From DATKAB01 sp964542745 (lineage in GTDB: Bacteria; Eisenbacteria; RBG-16-71-46), in contig CAZIVR010000078.1 of NCBI GenBank assembly GCA_964542745.1, positions 1 to 18,274 of the forward strand: a stretch of 18,274 nt of DNA, read 5' to 3'. Of the stretch, positions 15,088-18,274 are shown in pieces. The translations under genes were made by a program, and so were the position numbers. Below the pieces are notes generated by a model. The model was given only the letters and a program-made list of their open reading frames with translations, did no database searches and was not told where the DNA came from. Numbering within the stretch: the stretch's first letter is position 1; every line of letters starts with the position of its first letter.

Positions 15088-15713
15088 GGCCACAGCATCC
15101 CGAGCAGCTTGCCGAAGAAGCCGGTACGCGGCGCGATCTTCTTGCCCGTGTAGACGATCTCGGCGTCGGCCACGCGGCTCGAGAGCACGCGCCGGCCCGC
15201 GCCCACGTCGGCGGGACGCACCAGCCCCTTCACCGACACGGTCTGCGGCCGGCCGTCCACCGTCACCTTCTTCTCGCCCTGGATGCGGGCGAGCCCCTCG
15301 GGCGTGATCTCGGTCACGCGCACGGTCACCACGCCGTTCAGGTCGCCGGCGCGCCTCGCCTCGCCCACGTCGCGCGACCGGCCGTCGAGGCCCATCGCCA
15401 CGCGGGTCGCGCCGAAGGCCACGTCGCCGTCCACGGTCGCGTCCATGGTTCCCTTCTGGGAGCGCGAACCCTCCGCCACCTGGCTCACCTGCTCGCGCGC
15501 CGAGGTCTGTTCCACCACGACCACGGTGAGCAGGTCGCCGGGCCGGAGCGGGACGCGATCCGAAATCCACGAAGCCTGCGCGAGCGTGCGCGGAAGCGCG
15601 GGGGCGGGCGCGAGGGTCGAATCCTGCGCGCGCGCGGCCCCCGCGCCGAGCGCGAGCGCGGCCGCGGCGAGCAGCGCGGCACGGGAGCCGCGGAACCAGC
15701 GGTCGAACGTCAT
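15084..15713 (-). CDS. flgH: Flagellar L-ring protein FlgH, without a lipobox
   Basis: The outer-membrane L ring of the basal body; 209 residues, somewhat shorter than the enterobacterial form (about 232). Family features are LRPGDLLTVVVVEQTSA (56-72), ITPEGLARIQGEKKVTVDG (136-154), SVKGLVRPAD (160-169) and the end AEIVYTGKK...GFFGKLLGMLWP. The N-terminus (residues 1-29, ending GAGAARA before QDS) is a signal-peptidase I type signal peptide. The protein contains no cysteine at all, so it cannot be lipidated as enterobacterial FlgH is. ATG 15713 has AAGGAGG 9 bases upstream and overlaps the flgA stop by 4 bases. Confidence 0.96.
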   Translation of the reverse strand: MTFDRWFRGSRAALLAAAALALGAGAARAQDSTLAPAPALPRTLAQASWISDRVPLRPGDLLTVVVVEQTSAREQVSQVAEGSRSQKGTMDATVDGDVAFGATRVAMGLDGRSRDVGEARRAGDLNGVVTVRVTEITPEGLARIQGEKKVTVDGRPQTVSVKGLVRPADVGAGRRVLSSRVADAEIVYTGKKIAPRTGFFGKLLGMLWP

Positions 15714-16408
15714 CGGGAGAACCCTCCTTCCATGCGGACCTCGCCGGGCGCGACCGCGAGCGCGGTGAGCGCCGCGGAGTTGCCGTCGAGCCGCACGCGC
15801 ACCGGCCGTCCGGCGCGCGCGCCCTGCAGCGCGACGCCGGAGTGGCGCACCGAGACGGCGCCCCGCTCCCACGTCGCCACCACCCGCTGGCCCGGTTCGA
15901 TCACGACCGGCGCCGCCACCGCGGGCCAGCGCAGGGCGCCGCCCTCGGGAACGGCGCGCCGCACCTCCCAGCCCGGTTCGGCGGGAACGCCGGCGCCCCC
16001 GGTCCCGGCGGGCATCCAGCGCGGTTCGACCCGCAGGTCCCCAGGCGCGAGCCGCGTTCCGGCCGCGAGCGGGCGTGCCGCGACCGCCACCGGCTCGAGC
16101 ACCTCGGCGCGCACGCGGCGCGCGCGGCGGTCGCCGCCGCGCACCGCGACCAGCGTGAACCAGCCGCCGGGTCCGCCCGCCACGCCGGCCAGCGAGTCGG
16201 CCGCGTCCCCGGCCGCGCCCGCGACGCTCCAGTCGAGGCGGACGGCGGCGGCCGGCCGGCCGAGCCGGCGCGCGATCTCGGCGAGGACGCGCGACTCGAA
16301 CGCCCCGTCCGGGGCGCCGGCCGCGGCGCCCGCGGAGAGCCCGGCGAGCAGGGCGAGCGCCAGGGCCGCGAGCCGCGGCGGCGCGACGCGCTCAGCGAAT
16401 GAGGTCAC
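15710..16408 (-). CDS. flgA: P-ring assembly chaperone FlgA
   Basis: A periplasmic chaperone that helps FlgI polymerise into the P ring; 232 residues. Signal peptide about 1-31 (PRLAALALALLAGLSAGAAA). The C-terminal half is the SAF/FlgA fold: ARPLAAGTRLAPGDLRVEPR, then AVPEGGALRWPAV, IEPGQRVVATWERGAVSV and GRPVRVRLDGNS. The GTG start at 16408 lies inside the end of flgG (17-base overlap) with only a weak AGG 6 bases before it, so translation probably depends on coupling. The N-terminal domain (about 35-120) is poorly conserved, as is normal for this family. Confidence 0.92.
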   Translation of the reverse strand: MTSFAERVAPPRLAALALALLAGLSAGAAAGAPDGAFESRVLAEIARRLGRPAAAVRLDWSVAGAAGDAADSLAGVAGGPGGWFTLVAVRGGDRRARRVRAEVLEPVAVAARPLAAGTRLAPGDLRVEPRWMPAGTGGAGVPAEPGWEVRRAVPEGGALRWPAVAAPVVIEPGQRVVATWERGAVSVRHSGVALQGARAGRPVRVRLDGNSAALTALAVAPGEVRMEGGFSR

Positions 16409-17180
16409 TGGTCGCCTGCATCATGTCCTCGGCCGCGCGGATCGCGCGGGCGTTGATCTCGTACGCGCGCTGCGCGGCGATCATGTCGGTCATCTCCTGC
16501 ACGATCTCGACGTTGCTCGACTCGAGCGCCCCCTGGATCAGGCGCCCGAAGCCCTCGTCCTCGGGGAATCCGGTCATGGGCTCGCCCGACGCCTCGCTCT
16601 GGACGAACTGGTTCTCGCCGATCGCCATCAGGCCGGTCTCGTTGAGGAAGCGCGCCAGCTCGATGCGCCCGATGTCGGTGGGCGCCGAGTCGCCGGCCCG
16701 CGTCACGCTCACCGTGCCGTCCGCGCCGACGCTCACGTGGTTCGCGTCGTTCGGCACCACGATCCCGGGCTCGACGACGTAGCCGCCGCTCGTCACCAGC
16801 GTGCCGTTCTCCGAGAGCGTCAGGTTGCCGTCGCGGGTGAACGCGGTGGAGCCGTCGGCGCGGCGCACCTGCAGGTAGCCGTCGCCTTCGATCGCGACGT
16901 CGAGGGGCCGCTGGGTGTTCTCGGGCGAGCCCTGCGCGTGGAGCCGCAGCACGCCCGCGATGCGCACGCCCTTGCCGATCTGGACCGGGCCCACCGTCTC
17001 GACGTTGGAATCCCCGGCCTTGCGCTCGCCGCGCACGGTCTCGTAGAGCACGTCCTCGAAGCTCACGCGGCTGCGCTTGAAGCCGGTGGTGTTGACGTTG
17101 GCGAGGTTGTTGGCGATCACGTCCACCATCCGCTGCTGCGCCATCATGCCGCTCGCGGACGTCCTGAGGCTCGAGTTCAT
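16392..17180 (-). CDS. flgG: Flagellar distal rod protein FlgG
   Basis: The distal rod subunit, exported by the flagellar type III apparatus and crossing the P and L rings; 262 residues, the standard length. The N-terminus reads SGMMAQQRMVDVIANNLANV and NTTGFKRSR, the rod-protein signature. The middle contains GDGYLQV and FTRDGNLTLSENGTLVTSGG. The C-terminus IVQEMTDMIAAQRAYEINAR and IRAAEDMMQATSDLIR is the matching D0 helix. The ATG at 17180 has GGAGGG 4 bases upstream. It sits 35 bases after flgF and overlaps flgA. It is the best-conserved gene in the operon. Confidence 0.98.
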   Translation of the reverse strand: MNSSLRTSASGMMAQQRMVDVIANNLANVNTTGFKRSRVSFEDVLYETVRGERKAGDSNVETVGPVQIGKGVRIAGVLRLHAQGSPENTQRPLDVAIEGDGYLQVRRADGSTAFTRDGNLTLSENGTLVTSGGYVVEPGIVVPNDANHVSVGADGTVSVTRAGDSAPTDIGRIELARFLNETGLMAIGENQFVQSEASGEPMTGFPEDEGFGRLIQGALESSNVEIVQEMTDMIAAQRAYEINARAIRAAEDMMQATSDLIR

Positions 17181-17196
17181 GGTTCCCTCCCGCAGA

Positions 17197-17213
17197 GCGC
17201 GGCCGTGCCGCGC
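17197..17213 (-). other. Intercistronic hairpin between flgF and flgG
   Basis: gcgcgg (17197-17202) pairs with ccgcgc (17208-17213) across a 5-base loop, in the only sizeable gap (35 bases) of the flagellar operon. It could modulate flgG message stability or partial termination. It is a short stem in GC-rich DNA, so it may be accidental. Confidence 0.3.
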
Positions 17214-17215
17214 GA

Positions 17216-17908
17216 TCAGACCTTCCCGACTTCGTTGACCAGCGAGCCCAGCACGCCGTCCAGCACGCGCAGGGCGTCCGCGCTCACCGAATACGCGCGC
17301 TGGATCGCCACCAGATCCACCATCGAGAGCACCGGGTCGAGGTTGGCGTCCTCGAGCGCCCCCTGGCGCACCCGCAGGCTCCCGTCGGCCACCGCGTGCG
17401 GGGGCCGCTCGCTGCGCAGCTTGCCGCCGCCTTCCTTGCGCAGGCCGCCCGGGTCGTCCACGTTTTCGAGCCGCAGGCGCGCCGCGACCGTCCCGTCGCT
17501 CACCACGGTGCCGTCCGGGTGAATCTCGATGGCCGAGCCGTGGACCACGACCGGCCCGTCCTCGCCGAGCACCGTGTCGCCCCCGGAGGTCACCAGCCGC
17601 CCGGCGGCGTCGAGCTTGAGCGAGCCGCCGCGCGTGAGGCGCTCGCCGGCGTCGGTGCGGACCACGAGGAAGCCGGGTCCGTCGAGCGCGAGGTCGAGCG
17701 CGCGGCCGGTGTCGCGCAGCGCGCCCTGGCGCAGGTCGGTCGAGGCCACGGGGACCGCGTGCGGCTCGCCCGGCATCAGGCGCGCGGTGAGGCGGTCGGC
17801 CTTGAAGCCCTCGGTGCCGGCGTTGGCCAGGTTGTTGGCCGTCACCTCCTGCAGCTTCAGGTAGAAGCTCAGGGCCCGGGCGCTGCGTTCGATTCCGGAG
17901 AGCGGCAT
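17216..17908 (-). CDS. flgF: Flagellar proximal rod protein FlgF
   Basis: A proximal rod subunit of the basal body, exported by the flagellar type III system; 230 residues (enterobacterial form about 251). The N-terminus contains LKLQEVTANNLANAGTEGFK (split near 19-38), the rod signature. The middle has LDGPGFLVVRTDAGERLTRG and SLKLDAAGRLVTSGG; the C-terminus has LSMVDLVAIQRAYSVSADAL. Note the variant NLANAGTEGF in place of the usual NLANxNTxGF. ATG 17908 is chosen over an in-frame GTG two codons earlier because GAGG lies 5 bases before it. It is the first gene of the flg operon, with a sigma-54-like promoter at 17966-17981. Confidence 0.93.
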   Translation of the reverse strand: MPLSGIERSARALSFYLKLQEVTANNLANAGTEGFKADRLTARLMPGEPHAVPVASTDLRQGALRDTGRALDLALDGPGFLVVRTDAGERLTRGGSLKLDAAGRLVTSGGDTVLGEDGPVVVHGSAIEIHPDGTVVSDGTVAARLRLENVDDPGGLRKEGGGKLRSERPPHAVADGSLRVRQGALEDANLDPVLSMVDLVAIQRAYSVSADALRVLDGVLGSLVNEVGKV

Positions 17909-17965
17909 GGTCACCTCGCGACGTGGGGCGCGCCGGCCTTCGGCGCACCGCGAGGAGTGGCCTTG

Positions 17966-17981
17966 AGCAAGCGCCGTTCCG
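17966..17981 (-). promoter_or_regulatory. Candidate sigma-54 promoter for the flgF operon
   Basis: On the minus strand the site reads CGGAACG-GCGC-TTGCT, against the consensus TGGCACG-N4-TTGCW. The invariant GG (-24, 17979-17980) and GC (-12, 17967-17968) are exactly 10 bases apart, and only two consensus positions differ. The predicted start is near 17955, giving a leader of about 47 bases to flgF. Sigma-54 control of hook/basal-body genes is common in polar flagellates, which supports the call. Confidence 0.55.
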
Positions 17982-18007
17982 CCTCACGGCGCGGCGCAGG
18001 CGTCCGG

Positions 18008-18034
18008 CGCAAACGGTTGCGAACGCGCGCGTTC
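18008..18034. other. Two adjacent palindromes upstream of the flgF promoter
   Basis: cgcaa/ttgcg with a 4-base loop (18008-18021) adjoins the perfect 14-base palindrome gaacgcgcgcgttc (18021-18034). They overlap the stop codon of the gene at the window edge and lie 28-54 bases upstream of the -24 element on the minus strand. They could be binding sites for a sigma-54 activator or a terminator of the upstream gene. Neither is proven. Confidence 0.35.
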
Positions 18035-18274
18035 ACGACGGGCTCCCGGCGCGGGCCGCGTGCCCCGGGCGGCGGAAGAGCCTGCCGCCCGGAAAGGGCT
18101 TCCGGTCGGGGACGCCCGGGTCGAGCAGCGCGCGCACCTCGTCGCGCGAGAGCCCGGTGCGGCGCGCGATCGCGGCCGCGGGCACCCCGCGCGCCGCGAA
18201 GCGCAGCACCCGCGGGCGCCGGGCCCGCGAGCGGGCGCGAAGTCGCGCCGCGAGCATCGCGATCGCGGCCAGCC
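18033..18274 (-). CDS. C-terminal part of a small helix-turn-helix protein (partial)
   Basis: Only the last 80 or so residues are in the window; the frame is open to the edge, so the real start may lie outside (an internal ATG at 18257 would give 74 residues). Visible are a hydrophobic run (LAAIAMLAARL) that could be the end of a membrane helix, an Arg-rich stretch, a helix-turn-helix-like segment ARGVPAAAIARRTGLSRDEV, and a basic, Pro/Gly-rich tail. This order, with HTH at the end, recalls small flagellar-cluster proteins of the DUF6115/DUF2802 (SwrB-like) kind often found next to fliA or flhG. It is upstream of flgF by 124 bases. The function is unknown and the family assignment is tentative. 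Confidence 0.6.
   Translation of the reverse strand, partial: LAAIAMLAARLRARSRARRPRVLRFAARGVPAAAIARRTGLSRDEVRALLDPGVPDRKPFPGGRLFRRPGHAARAGSPS

Noticed and set aside
17937..17966. A further sigma-28-like pair before flgF: TCAA and GCCGAAGG
   Set aside because: The spacer is 18 bases, too far from the 15-16 seen at the other sites, and the better sigma-54 match overlaps it.
1..18274. CRISPR arrays, transposases, tRNA/rRNA genes, phage genes
   Set aside because: No regularly spaced repeats, no transposase or integrase motifs and no tRNA-like cloverleaf with conserved T-loop were seen on either strand.

Overview
The window is very GC-rich DNA with third-position GC bias so strong that long spurious open frames run opposite nearly every gene. 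The gene content is a double-membraned, flagellated bacterium: L-ring and P-ring genes (flgH, flgI, flgA) need an outer membrane and peptidoglycan. Together with a GTP-type PEP carboxykinase, this looks like an uncultured or environmental high-GC Gram-negative lineage (for example Eisenbacteria, Gemmatimonadota or Myxococcota-like). The sequence alone does not fix the phylum.

Layout: (1) 1-243 is non-coding, with a 35-bp-arm inverted repeat just downstream of pckG. (2) 244-2049 (-) is pckG, GTP-dependent phosphoenolpyruvate carboxykinase. (3) 2280-4885 (+) is a two-gene operon: an exported cupredoxin-like protein and an overlapping membrane histidine kinase. (4) 4913-7689 (-) is a two-gene operon: a type IV pilus/type II secretion assembly ATPase followed by an HDOD-domain protein, convergent with the kinase. 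(5) 8048-10902 (+) is motA, motB and a gene translationally coupled to motB that encodes a degenerate receiver plus degenerate HD-GYP protein. (6) 11068-11748 (+) is a small degenerate histidine-kinase-like protein. (7) 11846-17908 (-) is a compact flagellar operon in transcription order flgF-flgG-flgA-flgH-flgI-flgJ(rod-binding domain only)-flgN-flgK, mostly joined by 4-bp ATGA/GTGA overlaps. (8) 18033 to the right edge (-) is the C-terminal end of a small helix-turn-helix protein.

The most informative non-coding signal is a shared sigma-28 (FliA)-like promoter pattern, TCAA/TCAG - 15 or 16 nt - GCCGAT-like. It occurs upstream of four transcription units: cupredoxin/kinase, the pilus-type ATPase/HDOD operon, motAB, and the degenerate kinase. 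A good sigma-54 match (GG-N10-GC) lies upstream of flgF. This fits the common hierarchy of sigma-54 for hook/basal-body genes and sigma-28 for late motor and signalling genes. It suggests that the unusual signalling genes here (pseudo-receiver/HD-GYP, HDOD, degenerate kinase, cupredoxin/kinase) belong to the late flagellar regulon. That link is inference from motifs; no expression data are available.
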